Shown here: piece by piece, positions 41,603-50,670 of the stretch
How positions within the stretch are numbered: the stretch's first letter is position 1
Layout of the letters: the number at the start of each line of letters is the position of its first letter
From: FEN-1219 sp964457725
GTDB taxonomy: Bacteria; Pseudomonadota; Gammaproteobacteria; Steroidobacterales; Rariloculaceae
Assembly (NCBI GenBank): GCA_964457725.1
Contig: CAYWGQ010000003.1
Location: forward strand, 17,248-81,247
Direction: 5' to 3'
Length of the DNA stretch: 64,000 nucleotides
Notes under the pieces: generated by a model
Databases searched by the model: none
Told to the model about the DNA's origin: nothing
What the model saw: only the letters and a program-made list of their open reading frames with translations
Made by a program: the position numbers and the translations under genes

Positions 41603-42743
41603 GCGGCTCACCCTGCTCGATTGCCAGATCCACCGTGAACACAGCGCCGCCGTCGGGATTGTCGCTGAAGGACAGAGTGCCTCCATAAGCTTGAACAATG
41701 GTTCGGCTGATCGCAAGGCCGACGCCGAGGCCCTGCTTCTTCGTCGTCACGAACGGGTGGAATACGTTGCTGCCGAGCGAGCGGGACACGCCGGGCCCAT
41801 GATCGACGACCGCGATCCGGACGCGGCCGTCCGGCATCCTGCTCGTCTCGATGCGGATGCCCTTGCGCTTGTGCAAGCCGTCGCGCATCGCGTCCACCGC
41901 GTTGCGGGTCAGGTTCAATAGCACTTGCTGGAGTTGCACGGCGTTGCCCCGCACGCGCGGCAGGCCCTCGCCGTAGCGCACCGAGACGTCGATCCCTTCC
42001 GCGCGCGCGTCCGCCTCGATCAGGTTCCAGACGGCGTCGATCGCCTGGTTCACGTCGACCGGCTCGACGTGGATCTCCTGATTGCGGATGAACTTGCGAA
42101 AGTTCTCGATGACCTGGCCCGCGCGCCTCGCCTGCTCGTCGATCTTCTCGCAGATCTCGAGGACGCCTTCCCGCCTGACGGGCTCCCGGGACACGAGCCG
42201 CTTCGCCGCCTGCGCGTAGGTCGCGATCGCCGAGAGCGGCTGATTGATCTCGTGCGCGATGCCGGCGGCCATCTCTCCCATCAGGCTGAAACGGCCCACG
42301 TGCGCGAGCCGGGACTCGAGCGCCCGGGAGTGACGCTCCTGCGCGCGCTGCCGGGAGAGATCCCGCATGATGCCGACGAAGCGCCGGCGATCGCCGCTGA
42401 CCGCCTCGCCCACGGACAGCGCAATCGGAAACACCTCGCCGCTCGCTCGCCTCGCGAGCACGTCCCGCCCGATCCCGATGATCTTCGCCTCGCCCGTCTC
42501 GAGATAGCGGCGCATGTAGCCCGCGTGCCGGGAGCGATCCGGCTCGGGCATCAGGAGCTCGACACCGCGGCCGATCACGTCGCTCGCGCGATGTCCGAAC
42601 AGCCGCTCCGCGGCCGAGTTGAACTCGAGAATCGTGCCGACCTCGTCCGTCACGATGATCGCGTCGACGGCGGCGTCGAGCAGCGCGCGGAACTCCGCAC
42701 CCACGATCGTGCCGTTGCCTTCGCTCACGCCGCAGCCGCCCAT
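41592..42743 (-). CDS. fixL: FixL-type heme-PAS oxygen-sensor histidine kinase
   Basis: The 383-residue soluble kinase has one PAS domain (about 15-135), a dimerisation box with His164 (GIAHEINQPLSA), and a HATPase domain (about 270-375; GLGVGLAISRTIV). The PAS segment RSRHAGYMRRY...KIIGIGRDV aligns without gaps with Bradyrhizobium FixL. His73 corresponds to the heme ligand His200, Arg79 to Arg206 and Arg93 to the oxygen-contacting Arg220, while His214 is replaced by Lys. No membrane segment is present, as in B. japonicum FixL. It should be active without oxygen. The ATG at 42743 is used; a GTG at 42728 is possible. Confidence 0.88.
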   Translation of the reverse strand: MGGCGVSEGNGTIVGAEFRALLDAAVDAIIVTDEVGTILEFNSAAERLFGHRASDVIGRGVELLMPEPDRSRHAGYMRRYLETGEAKIIGIGRDVLARRASGEVFPIALSVGEAVSGDRRRFVGIMRDLSRQRAQERHSRALESRLAHVGRFSLMGEMAAGIAHEINQPLSAIATYAQAAKRLVSREPVRREGVLEICEKIDEQARRAGQVIENFRKFIRNQEIHVEPVDVNQAIDAVWNLIEADARAEGIDVSVRYGEGLPRVRGNAVQLQQVLLNLTRNAVDAMRDGLHKRKGIRIETSRMPDGRVRIAVVDHGPGVSRSLGSNVFHPFVTTKKQGLGVGLAISRTIVQAYGGTLSFSDNPDGGAVFTVDLAIEQGEPRER

Positions 42744-42788
42744 ACGTAGTTTCCGCGTTTGGATCGACCTCGCCGGCCGAGTGACAAT
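42743..42788 (+). promoter_or_regulatory. Candidate FixJ-responsive promoter of the universal stress gene
   Basis: TACGTAGTTTCC starts at 42743; a -10-like GACAAT (42783-42788, 4 of 6) lies 40 bp on and the ATG is at 42827. No good -35 is present, as expected for an activator-dependent promoter. The element abuts the fixL start, so autoregulation is possible. Confidence 0.4.
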
Positions 42789-42826
42789 GGCGGGCAACGA
42801 GTCAAATAACGGTTCATGGAGCCACA

Positions 42827-43762
42827 ATGACCATTCGACGTATTCTGGCCGTCGTCGATCCGACCGCCGAGGAGCAGCCGGCTCTCGAGCGCGCGGCGTG
42901 GTACGCGAAGCTGGCGGGCGCGACTCTCGAGCTGTTCATCTGCGACTACGACCAGTACCTGGCCGGCGAGCGGTTCTTCGACTCCGCGTCGCTCGAGAAA
43001 GCCCGGAAGAGCTTGATCGACAATCACCTGCGGCGCCTGCGGGACCGCGCGAAAGCGCTCGAGGCCCGCGGCCTCGAGGTCGCCGTGGACGCCCGCTGGG
43101 ACCGCCCGCTCGACGAGGCCATCGTCCGCAAGGCGCTCGAGTCGCGTGCCGACCTCGTGGTCAAAGACACGCACTATCACAGCGCGCTCCGCCGCTCGAT
43201 CTTCTCGAACACGGATTGGAATCTGATCCGCGGGTGCCCGGTGCCGCTCTGGCTCGTGAAGCCGCGGCCGATGAGCGACTCGCCGCGAATCGTCGCGGCG
43301 GTCGATCCGTTGCACGAGCGGGACAAGCCCGCGGCGCTCGATCACAACATCATGACCGCGGCCAAGGACCTGCGCGAGGCGACCGGCGGCGAGTTGCACG
43401 TATTCCACGCCTACGACATCGCGCCGGCGCTCGCCGTGTCCGCCGATTCGATGACGATGCCGATCTCTCTGCCGATTCGGGAGATTGCAGAGTCGTTGAA
43501 GCAGCAGCACAGCGACGCCGTGTTCGGGCTGACCGACGAGTACGGCGTGCCGAGAGACCGCGTGCACGTTCACGAAGGCTCCGCTCGGCAGCTGCTCGTC
43601 ACCGTCAGCGAAGAGCTCGATGCGGACATCGTCGTCATGGGAGCGATCGCGCGGAGCGGCCTCGAGCGTCTGTTCCTCGGCAGCACGGCCGAGCAGGTGC
43701 TCGATCATCTGCCGTGCGACATCCTCATCGTGAAGGCGCCCGCCGCACGCGACGACGCTTGA
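42827..43762 (+). CDS. Tandem-domain universal stress protein (UspE-like)
   Basis: The 311 residues hold two Usp domains: 1-150 (RRILAVVDPTAEEQPALERAAW) and 155-305 (RIVAAVDPLHERDKPAALDHNI). The second ends MGAIARSGLERLFLGSTAEQVLDHLPCDIL, close to the nucleotide-binding signature. The layout matches E. coli UspE. GGAG lies 8 bp before the ATG. It is divergent from the fixL-like gene with only 83 bp between starts, which makes it the prime target candidate of the oxygen-sensing pair. Confidence 0.9.
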   Translation: MTIRRILAVVDPTAEEQPALERAAWYAKLAGATLELFICDYDQYLAGERFFDSASLEKARKSLIDNHLRRLRDRAKALEARGLEVAVDARWDRPLDEAIVRKALESRADLVVKDTHYHSALRRSIFSNTDWNLIRGCPVPLWLVKPRPMSDSPRIVAAVDPLHERDKPAALDHNIMTAAKDLREATGGELHVFHAYDIAPALAVSADSMTMPISLPIREIAESLKQQHSDAVFGLTDEYGVPRDRVHVHEGSARQLLVTVSEELDADIVVMGAIARSGLERLFLGSTAEQVLDHLPCDILIVKAPAARDDA

Positions 43763-43808
43763 CGCGGGGCGCGTTCCGGGCGCCGGCAACCGGCCTCGCA
43801 CGGCACGT

Positions 43809-44636
43809 TCAAGCAGCGGGCAGCACGACGACGTCGGCGTCCACCTCGTCGATCACGCGCTCGGCGGTCGCGCCGAGCACGCTGCCGCGCGCGGGGCGCG
43901 GGGCGCTGCCGACGATGACGACGCCCGCACCGACGTTCGCGGCGACCTCCGCGATACCTTCGTAGGAGCTGCCTTCGGTCGCGTGCACGCGGCTGCGGGG
44001 CAACCGGCACGCATCGGCGAAGCGCTGCCGATCGAAGTAGATGCCCTCGCCCTTGTAGACGGTCACGGCATGGAGCTCGGCGTCGAGCAGCCCCGCGATC
44101 CGGTGGGCAGTATCGACGATCCGTGCGTTCAACGCTTCGTAGACGTCGGTTCCGGGCCGCAGCTTCACGGCCGCGAGCACGACGCGCGGGCTGTCGCTGC
44201 GATACTGATTCACGAGCAGCACCGGACGCGCGCAGTTACGGAGCAGTGTCCAGTCGGAGGTCTCCATCAGGCGCCGGCGCAGCTGTCCCCTCGGCGAGGC
44301 CGTCTTGATCACGAGATCCGCGCCCGAGCCGGCTGCGGCGGACGCGATCGCGCGCCGCCAGTCCTCGTGCGCCTCGACCTTGACCGCGATCTCGATGCCC
44401 GCCTCCCGAGCCGGCCGGATGTGCCGCTCGATCGCGGCGCGCGTGCGCTCGATCAGCTGCTCCTCCAGCGCTTCGTCGCCGAGGACGGCGGCCTCGGATA
44501 CCGCGCAGTAAAGCTCGAGCGTCGCGCCGTTGCGCTGCGCAATCCACTCCGCCTTCTCGAGCGCCGGCTGCACGAGACGCTTCGGATCGATCACGACGAA
44601 GATCTTGCGCACGGTCGAACCGGTCGAAGCGCTCAT
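43809..44636 (-). CDS. Tandem-domain universal stress protein
   Basis: The 275 residues consist of two Usp domains (about 8-145 and 150-272). The first opens RKIFVVIDPKRLVQPALEKAEW, close to the gene to its left. The second, which ends VGSAPRPARGSVLGATAERVI, is shorter and has lost part of the nucleotide loop. It converges with the neighbouring universal stress gene (46 bp between ends), and the two look like an inverted, diverged duplicate. A candidate activated promoter lies at 44670-44715. Confidence 0.87.
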   Translation of the reverse strand: MSASTGSTVRKIFVVIDPKRLVQPALEKAEWIAQRNGATLELYCAVSEAAVLGDEALEEQLIERTRAAIERHIRPAREAGIEIAVKVEAHEDWRRAIASAAAGSGADLVIKTASPRGQLRRRLMETSDWTLLRNCARPVLLVNQYRSDSPRVVLAAVKLRPGTDVYEALNARIVDTAHRIAGLLDAELHAVTVYKGEGIYFDRQRFADACRLPRSRVHATEGSSYEGIAEVAANVGAGVVIVGSAPRPARGSVLGATAERVIDEVDADVVVLPAA

Positions 44637-44669
44637 GTGCGTGCCTGCCTGCTCATCGACGATGCACCG

Positions 44670-44715
44670 AGCATAGCGAGAATGCGGACGAGCCGCGAAT
44701 AGGTAGTTACACGTA
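44670..44715 (-). promoter_or_regulatory. Candidate activated promoter of the second universal stress gene
   Basis: GTAGTTACACGTAG (about 44702-44715) with CGTA and GTTAC half-sites, then 27 bp further toward the gene a -10-like TATGCT (44670-44675, 4 of 6). No -35. The spacing matches that at 42743-42788 and 23522-23568. Confidence 0.4.
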
Positions 44716-44730
44716 GCACCCCGATGCCCC

Positions 44731-45471
44731 CTACTCGAGCAGAGCCACCGCGTACATCAGGGCCACCCCCCCGAGGAACACCGTGAAGTTCAGCACGTTC
44801 GTCGCGACGTTGCCGCGCTTGTTGATCTCGGGGACGAGGTCCGTGGCCCCGAGGTACAGGAACGTGCCGGCGGCGACCGGCACGAGATAAGTCACGTCGA
44901 TCGCACCGCTCAGCAGCCAGGTCAGGAGCCCGCCGGCGAGAAACGCGAGTGCCGACAGAAGATTGAACACGAGCGCCCGCGCCTTCGGCCAGCCGCCGTG
45001 CACCAGGACGGCGAAGTCGCCGAGCTCCTGCGGGATCTCGTGAGCCGCGGCCGCGATCCACGCGGCCAGCCCCAAGCGGACGTCGGCGAGGAACGCCGCC
45101 GCGATCGCGACGCCGTCGATGAAGTTGTGCACGCCGTCGCCGACGAGGATGAGATACGTCAGCGGCTGACGTTCCCGCTCGCCGTTCCCGCCATGCGGAC
45201 CATGCCAGTGCAGGGCTTGTTCCAACGCGAAGAACGCTGAGAATCCCGCGGCCACGAGCAGCCAGACGTGCGTTTCGCGCTCGATCTCCTCGAGCGCATG
45301 CGGAATCAGATGGAAGAACGCGCCGCCGAGGAGCGAGCCCGCGGCGAGCGCGACCAGCGGCAGCAGCAGGCGGCGGAGCAAGCCGTCGTTGAACAGCAGC
45401 GTGACGATGCCGAGGAGGGAAATCAACGCCATGCCGATCCCGGCAACGAGGATCCAAGCCAGCGCTGTCAT
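44731..45471 (-). CDS. ZIP-family metal transporter (second copy)
   Basis: The 246 residues form eight helices: GDGVHNFIDGVAIAAAF in helix IV and AHEIPQELGDFAVLVH in helix V bear the metal ligands, and LYLGATDLVPEI lies near the end. The HEIPQELGDF form belongs to the LIV-1-like branch, distinct from the GufA/ZupT-like copy at 25.6-26.4 kb. It would import zinc, manganese or iron. The start ATG at 45471 is preceded 9 bp upstream by another in-frame ATG, and I cannot decide between them. It is divergent from the hybrid kinase gene. Confidence 0.85.
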   Translation of the reverse strand: MTALAWILVAGIGMALISLLGIVTLLFNDGLLRRLLLPLVALAAGSLLGGAFFHLIPHALEEIERETHVWLLVAAGFSAFFALEQALHWHGPHGGNGERERQPLTYLILVGDGVHNFIDGVAIAAAFLADVRLGLAAWIAAAAHEIPQELGDFAVLVHGGWPKARALVFNLLSALAFLAGGLLTWLLSGAIDVTYLVPVAAGTFLYLGATDLVPEINKRGNVATNVLNFTVFLGGVALMYAVALLE

Positions 45472-45593
45472 GGGCGGCATTCTAGCCGCAGCGGAGGCGG
45501 CCGCGCCCGCCGTTCGTTTGCACCGATCTGCCCGGGCGTTAGAATCGTTCTGGTCGCCTCGCGGGCGACGCCCGCCTGGGGCACGCGGCACGA

Positions 45594-47072
45594 ATGGACC
45601 TGTCCGGCGAACTCGCTCGAAGCCTGCTAGAAGCGGCTCCCGATGCCACCGTCGTCGTCGGGAACGACGGTACCGTTCTTTTCGCGAACGCCCAGATCGC
45701 CCGGACGTTCGGCTACCGGCCCGAGGAGCTCGTCGGACGGAGCGTCGAGACTCTGCTGCCCGAGCGCCTGCGGGCGGCGCATTCGGAGCATCGCGCGGCC
45801 TTCGCGGCGCGTCCGCGGCAGCGGCCGATGGGCGCGGGCCTCGCGCTGCTCGGCCTGCACAAGGACGGCCGCGAGTTCCCCGTCGAGATCAGCCTGAGCC
45901 CGGTCGCAACGCCCGAGGGACTCCTCGTCGTCGCCGCGATCCGCGATGCAACCGAGCACAAGATCGCGGAGGATCGCCTCGTCGAGGCGAACCGGCAGAA
46001 GAGCCGCCTGCTCGCCGCGGCGAGCCACGACCTGCGCCAGCCGCTCCAGACACTGAATCTGCTGAACCGTGCGGCGATCCGCGAGGCCGGCGGCAACGAC
46101 CGCCTCCGGAACGTCCTCGAGCGCCAGCAGCAGGCCCTCGATTCGATGTCCGACCTGCTCGCCTCGGTGCTCGACATCGGCAAGCTCGACAGCGGCGCCG
46201 TCGCGCCGCAAAAGGCGCCGTTCGCCGTCGACGACATCCTCGCGCGTCTGCGCTCGGACTTCGAGCAGCAGGCGCTCGAGAAGGGCCTTCGGCTCTCCGT
46301 AGAGCCGTGCAACCGCGTCGCAGACACCGATCCGGAGCTCCTTCGCCGGATCCTCGGCAACCTCGTGTCGAACGCCATTCGCTACACCGAGCGGGGCGAG
46401 GTTCGCGTCCGCTGCGACGGAACCGGCTCCACGCTCTCGTTCGCCGTCAGCGACACGGGCGTCGGCATTCCCGAGGACGAGCTCGAGCGAATCTTCCAGG
46501 AGTTCTACCAGGTCGACCGCGGCACGGAGCGCCCGGACGGCCTCGGCCTCGGCCTGTCGATCGTCCGCCGGCTCGTGGACCTGCTCGGCCTGACGCTCGA
46601 GGTCGAGTCGACGCCCGGCAAAGGCACGACGTTCACCGTGGCCGTGCCGGCCGGCGAGCTGCCGGAGCCCGCGGCCGAGCAGCAGGCGAGCGGGGCCGCC
46701 CCGCGCGCCGGCTCGATCCTCGTGATCGACGACGAGCCGGCGGTCGCGGAGGCGACGAGCCTGCTGCTCGAGCTCGAGGGCTTCGACGTGAGGATCGCGA
46801 GCTGCGAGCGCGAGGCGCTCGAGCACGCCCGGGAGCGACGGCCGGATCTGCTGGTCAGCGATTTCCACCTGCGCGGCGGAGAGACGGGTCTCGGCGTCGT
46901 CATGAAGCTCAGAACCGAGCTCGCCGTGGAGGTCCCCGCAGTCTTCCTGACGGGCGACACCGCGCGCCGGACGATCGAGGCGTCGCAGCTCGCGAACGTG
47001 AGGCTGCTGACGAAGCCGCTGCGCGGCGACGAGCTGATCGCGACGATCCAGGCGGAGCTCGCCGGACGCTAG
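45594..47072 (+). CDS. PAS hybrid sensor histidine kinase with receiver domain
   Basis: The 492 residues are ordered PAS (about 8-122), phosphoacceptor helix with His145 (AAASHDLRQPLQTL), HATPase (about 255-360; DTGVGIPEDELERIF, DGLGLGLSIVRRL) and a C-terminal receiver (about 370-490; SILVIDDEPAVAEA, Asp in LLVSDFHLRGG). There is no membrane helix. The SHDLRQPLQ box is that of PAS-hybrid kinases near NahK/FixL-like groups. The PAS lacks the FixL His/Arg set, so heme is not indicated. The output partner is unknown; the receiver may compete with or feed the FixJ-type regulator. Confidence 0.88.
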   Translation: MDLSGELARSLLEAAPDATVVVGNDGTVLFANAQIARTFGYRPEELVGRSVETLLPERLRAAHSEHRAAFAARPRQRPMGAGLALLGLHKDGREFPVEISLSPVATPEGLLVVAAIRDATEHKIAEDRLVEANRQKSRLLAAASHDLRQPLQTLNLLNRAAIREAGGNDRLRNVLERQQQALDSMSDLLASVLDIGKLDSGAVAPQKAPFAVDDILARLRSDFEQQALEKGLRLSVEPCNRVADTDPELLRRILGNLVSNAIRYTERGEVRVRCDGTGSTLSFAVSDTGVGIPEDELERIFQEFYQVDRGTERPDGLGLGLSIVRRLVDLLGLTLEVESTPGKGTTFTVAVPAGELPEPAAEQQASGAAPRAGSILVIDDEPAVAEATSLLLELEGFDVRIASCEREALEHARERRPDLLVSDFHLRGGETGLGVVMKLRTELAVEVPAVFLTGDTARRTIEASQLANVRLLTKPLRGDELIATIQAELAGR

Positions 47073-47184
47073 AGGCCGATGCCGCTCGTGCGGCGGCGCC
47101 GCGGCGAGGCGTCCGCCTCGGCGGCCATGACCGCCGCGCGCGGCAGCGGGCATACTTGGAGAAAGCGAAGACGGAGCGGCTGCC

Positions 47185-47868
47185 GTGCGAGCGATCGACA
47201 TCATGACCACCCGAGTTGCCACCGTGAGCCCCGACACGCCCGTCGAGGAGATCGCGCAGCGCATGATCGAGCGAGGGGTGAGCGCGTTGCCGGTCGTCGA
47301 CGAGCAAGGCACCGTCGTCGGCATCGTCAGCGAAGGAGACCTGATGCGCCGCGCCGAGCTCGGCACCGAGCGGCGCACGCCGTGGTGGCTCGCACTGCTG
47401 ACGGAGCCCGAGGAGCGCGCGCGGCGCTACATCAAGAGTCACGGCAAGACAGCTCGGGAGATCATGACGACGCCGGTGCACACGGTCGACGAGCACACGA
47501 GCGCCGCCGAGATCGCGGCGCTCCTCGAGGAGCGGCGGATCAAACGGGTGCCGGTGCTCCGCGACGGCAAGCTCGTCGGCATCGTCAGCCGCGCGAATCT
47601 GCTGCACGGCTTCGCGATGGAGCGGACCCGGGAGCGCCCGCCGAGCGACCGGGAGCTTCGCGCCGCGGTCATGCGCGCGCTTTCCGAGCATGCGGGCGTC
47701 CGCGACGAGTTCATCGAGGTGACGGCCACGGACGGTGTCGTCCACCTCTGGGGCTTCGTGCCGACGCAGACCGAGCTCGAAGCGGCGCGCGTCGCCGCGG
47801 AAACCGCCGGCGCGAAGAGCGTCGCCAATCACCTTCGCGTCGTGGCGCCGCCGATTCGCGGCGCGTGA
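47185..47868 (+). CDS. CBS-CBS-BON domain protein
   Basis: The 227 residues contain two CBS domains (2-60, AIDIMTTRVATVSPDTPVEEI; 88-150, AREIMTTPVHTVDEHTSAAEI), which together bind adenine nucleotides. A C-terminal BON domain follows (about 155-222; VTATDGVVHLWGFVPTQTELEAAR). The CBS-pair-plus-BON build is common in proteobacterial stress clusters and is taken as an energy-state sensor acting at membranes. The start is a GTG. It follows the hybrid kinase by 112 bp and converges with the acyl-CoA synthetase gene. Confidence 0.88.
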   Translation: MRAIDIMTTRVATVSPDTPVEEIAQRMIERGVSALPVVDEQGTVVGIVSEGDLMRRAELGTERRTPWWLALLTEPEERARRYIKSHGKTAREIMTTPVHTVDEHTSAAEIAALLEERRIKRVPVLRDGKLVGIVSRANLLHGFAMERTRERPPSDRELRAAVMRALSEHAGVRDEFIEVTATDGVVHLWGFVPTQTELEAARVAAETAGAKSVANHLRVVAPPIRGA

Positions 47869-47883
47869 GGACCGCTCTGCTGC

Positions 47884-50556
47884 TTACGGCGCGCGGCTCA
47901 CGTGCAGCACGTTCGGTGAGCCGGGCGACGGCGCTTCCCTGAAGCCGAGCGAGCGGGCGAGACCGCGCATCCGCGCATTGTCCGCGAGGACCTCGCCGTA
48001 CACCTCGCCGATCCCGCGCGAGCGGGCGTAGTCGAGGATGCGTTCCATCAACAGGCGTCCGTAGCCGCGCCCGGCGAACCGCCGCCCGATCACGATCGCG
48101 AACTCGGCCCTGCGGTTGTCGGGATCCGCCGTGAGCCGCACGACGCCCCAGATGTCCGCCCGCCCCGGCGGGCCGGGCTCCGCGAGCACGAGAGCCATCT
48201 CCCGGTCGTAGTCGATCTGCGTCAGGCGAGCGGCCATCTGGTGCGTCATCGTCTTCAGCGCGACGAAGAACCGTTGCCGCACCTCCTCCGGCGTGAGCTT
48301 CGCGAACCCGGCCTGCAGCGCGGGCTCGTCCTCCGGCACGATCGGGCGGACGAGCAGCTTCTGGCCCTCGCTCGTGAGCACCTCCTGCTCGAGCTCCTTC
48401 GGATACGGCCGGATCGCGAGCGGCGGCGCATCCGCGCCCGCCCCGACGCGAATGCGCGCGTCGAGCGCGATCACCCCGCTCGGCGACGCGAGCAACGGAT
48501 TCACGTCGAGCTCGCGGACCTCGGGAAGATCGACGACGAGCTGCGAGAGACGCGTCAACGTGAGCGCGACCGCATCGACGTCGACGGCGGGCACGTCGCG
48601 AAACCCGCACATCTCGCGATACACGCGGGTGCGCTCCATCAGCCGCCGGGCGAGCCACAGGTTCAGCGGCGGCAGCTCCACCGCCGTGTCCGCATTCACC
48701 TCGACCGCCTTCCCGCCGCGGCCGAACAGGATCACCGGACCGAAATCGCCGCCCGAGGTGACGCCTAGGATCAGCTCGACTCCGTGCTGGCGGTCGACCA
48801 TCGGCTCGACCGTGAAGCCGCGCACTCGCGCATCCGGCACCGCGGCGGCGATCCGTTCCCGCATCGCCGCGGCCGCCGCGGCGACCGTCTCGCGGCCGCA
48901 GAGATCGAGCACGACGCCGCCGACGTCGGACTTGTGCAGCACACCCTCCGCGTCGATCTTCAGCGCGACAGGCGTTCCCCAATCGGCGGCGGCCTCCCCG
49001 GCCTCGTCCGCGTTCGCGACCGTGCGCACCGGGTTCACGCGGATCCCGTATGCACGGAGCACGGCGCGAGCCTCCGGCGCGGACAGCCACTCGCGCCCGT
49101 CGGCGAGCGCGGTCTCGACGACCGCCCGCGCAGCGCTCGAATCCGCCGTGAACAGCTCGGGCTGCGACGGCGGCGTCTCCATCAGCGCGTCCTGGTTGCG
49201 CCGGTAGTCCACCATTTGCATGAACGCGCGGACCGCGAGCTCGGGCGTCGCGTAGGTCGGCACGCCGGCGTGCACGAACACTTCGCGCGAGGCGCGAGCG
49301 GTCGATTCGCCGACCCAGCTCGTCAACACGGTTCGGTGCTCGCGCTCGCGCAGCACGTCGGCCACCGCGCGGGCCGCGCCTAGCCCGGACGCCACGGCCG
49401 TCGGGCAGTGCAGGATCAGCAACGCGTCGGCGTGCGGGTCGCCGAGCACGATCCGCACCGCGGCCGCGTAGCGCTCCGGGTCCGCGTCGCCGACGATGTC
49501 GACCGGGTTGCCCTTCGACCAGATCGGCGGCAGCACGCGGTCGAGCGCCGCGACGGTCTCGGGAGCGAGCACCGCGAGCTCGCCTCCCCGATCGAGCACC
49601 GCGTCCGCCGCGAGCACGGCCGTGCCGCCGCCGTTCGAGACGATCGCGAGCTTCGGCCCACGCGGCGGGCGCGCAAGTGCCAGCGTCTCGACTGCGGCGA
49701 ACAGGTCCTCGAGCGTCGCGACCCGCAGCATGCCGGCGCGCCGGAATGCGGCGTCGTATTCCGCATCCGGCCCGGCGAGGCGGCCCGTGTGCGAAGCGGC
49801 CGCCCTGCCGCTCTGCTCGTGCCGTCCGGCCTTCACGACGACGACCGGCTTGAGACGCGCCGCCGCGCGAGCCGCCGACATGAACTTGCGGGCGTGCGTG
49901 ACGACCTCGACGTAGAGCAGGATCGCCTTGGTCGCCGAGTCGGTCGCGAGATAGTCGAGCATGTCGCCGAAATCGACGTCGGCCATGTCGCCGAGCGACA
50001 CGAGGTAGGAGAAGCCGATACCGCGTGCGTCGGCCCAATCGAGGACGGACGTCGTGATCGCGCCCGATTGCGTGAGGAACGCGATTCCGCCAGGCTTCGG
50101 TTGCAGATGCGCGAAGCTCGCGTTCAGGCCGATGCCCGGCACGAGCACGCCGAGGGTGTTCGGTCCGACGACCCGGACGAGATGCGGCCGCGCCGCATCG
50201 AGCATCGCCTGCCCGAGCGTGCGGCAGTCGTCGAGGAGCGTCGTGAAGCCGGCCGAGATCACCACGACACCGCGCGTGCCGCGCTCGCCGAGCTCCGCGA
50301 CGATCCGCGGCACGGCGCGCGCGGGCACCGCGAGCACCGCGAGATCCGGAGCCTCCGGCAAGCTCGCGACGTCGGCATACGCCCGCAGGCCGAGCACCTC
50401 GCGATGCTTCGGGTTCACCGGCGTCACACGCCCGGCGAACCCGCCGGCGAGCAAGTTCTGCATCACGAAGCGACCGAGCGATCCTTCGCGCTCGCTCGCG
50501 CCGAACACCGCGACCGATCGAGGTCTGAATACCGCGTCGAGATTGCGTATCGTCAT
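47884..50556 (-). CDS. ADP-forming acyl-CoA synthetase fused to GNAT acetyltransferase
   Basis: The 890 residues comprise the CoA-binding/CoA-ligase alpha part (1-460; SVAVFGASEREGSLGR, and a phospho-His in ASHTGRLAGPDAEYD), the ATP-grasp beta part (about 480-700; KIDAEGVLHKSDVGGVVL), and a C-terminal GNAT domain (about 720-885; VRPIVPEDEPALQAGF, GRRFAGRGYGRLLMERIL). This is the architecture of bacterial Pat/Acs-like proteins that can act as protein lysine acetyltransferases. If the synthetase part is active it would make ATP from acetyl-CoA. The ATG at 50556 has AAGGG upstream; a longer frame lacks homology. Confidence 0.9.
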   Translation of the reverse strand: MTIRNLDAVFRPRSVAVFGASEREGSLGRFVMQNLLAGGFAGRVTPVNPKHREVLGLRAYADVASLPEAPDLAVLAVPARAVPRIVAELGERGTRGVVVISAGFTTLLDDCRTLGQAMLDAARPHLVRVVGPNTLGVLVPGIGLNASFAHLQPKPGGIAFLTQSGAITTSVLDWADARGIGFSYLVSLGDMADVDFGDMLDYLATDSATKAILLYVEVVTHARKFMSAARAAARLKPVVVVKAGRHEQSGRAAASHTGRLAGPDAEYDAAFRRAGMLRVATLEDLFAAVETLALARPPRGPKLAIVSNGGGTAVLAADAVLDRGGELAVLAPETVAALDRVLPPIWSKGNPVDIVGDADPERYAAAVRIVLGDPHADALLILHCPTAVASGLGAARAVADVLREREHRTVLTSWVGESTARASREVFVHAGVPTYATPELAVRAFMQMVDYRRNQDALMETPPSQPELFTADSSAARAVVETALADGREWLSAPEARAVLRAYGIRVNPVRTVANADEAGEAAADWGTPVALKIDAEGVLHKSDVGGVVLDLCGRETVAAAAAAMRERIAAAVPDARVRGFTVEPMVDRQHGVELILGVTSGGDFGPVILFGRGGKAVEVNADTAVELPPLNLWLARRLMERTRVYREMCGFRDVPAVDVDAVALTLTRLSQLVVDLPEVRELDVNPLLASPSGVIALDARIRVGAGADAPPLAIRPYPKELEQEVLTSEGQKLLVRPIVPEDEPALQAGFAKLTPEEVRQRFFVALKTMTHQMAARLTQIDYDREMALVLAEPGPPGRADIWGVVRLTADPDNRRAEFAIVIGRRFAGRGYGRLLMERILDYARSRGIGEVYGEVLADNARMRGLARSLGFREAPSPGSPNVLHVSRAP

Positions 50557-50670
50557 CGGCCGCCCTTTGCACCGCGGCACTTCCGGCCGCCCGCTAGCAT
50601 CGGTGAATCTACGTATTTTGCCCCGCTCCGGCCCCGCGAAGAATGTCGGGAAACAACGGGGGTCCGCGCC

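Noticed and set aside
42743..42827. FNR/FixK-type TTGAT-N4-ATCAA box between fixL and the universal stress gene
   Set aside because: No match to even a loose form of the box here, and none seen ahead of other block genes on inspection.
47711..50572. Second-frame reading of over 900 codons within the acyl-CoA synthetase gene
   Set aside because: Arg/Gly-rich shadow; the true frame has the complete synthetase-GNAT architecture.
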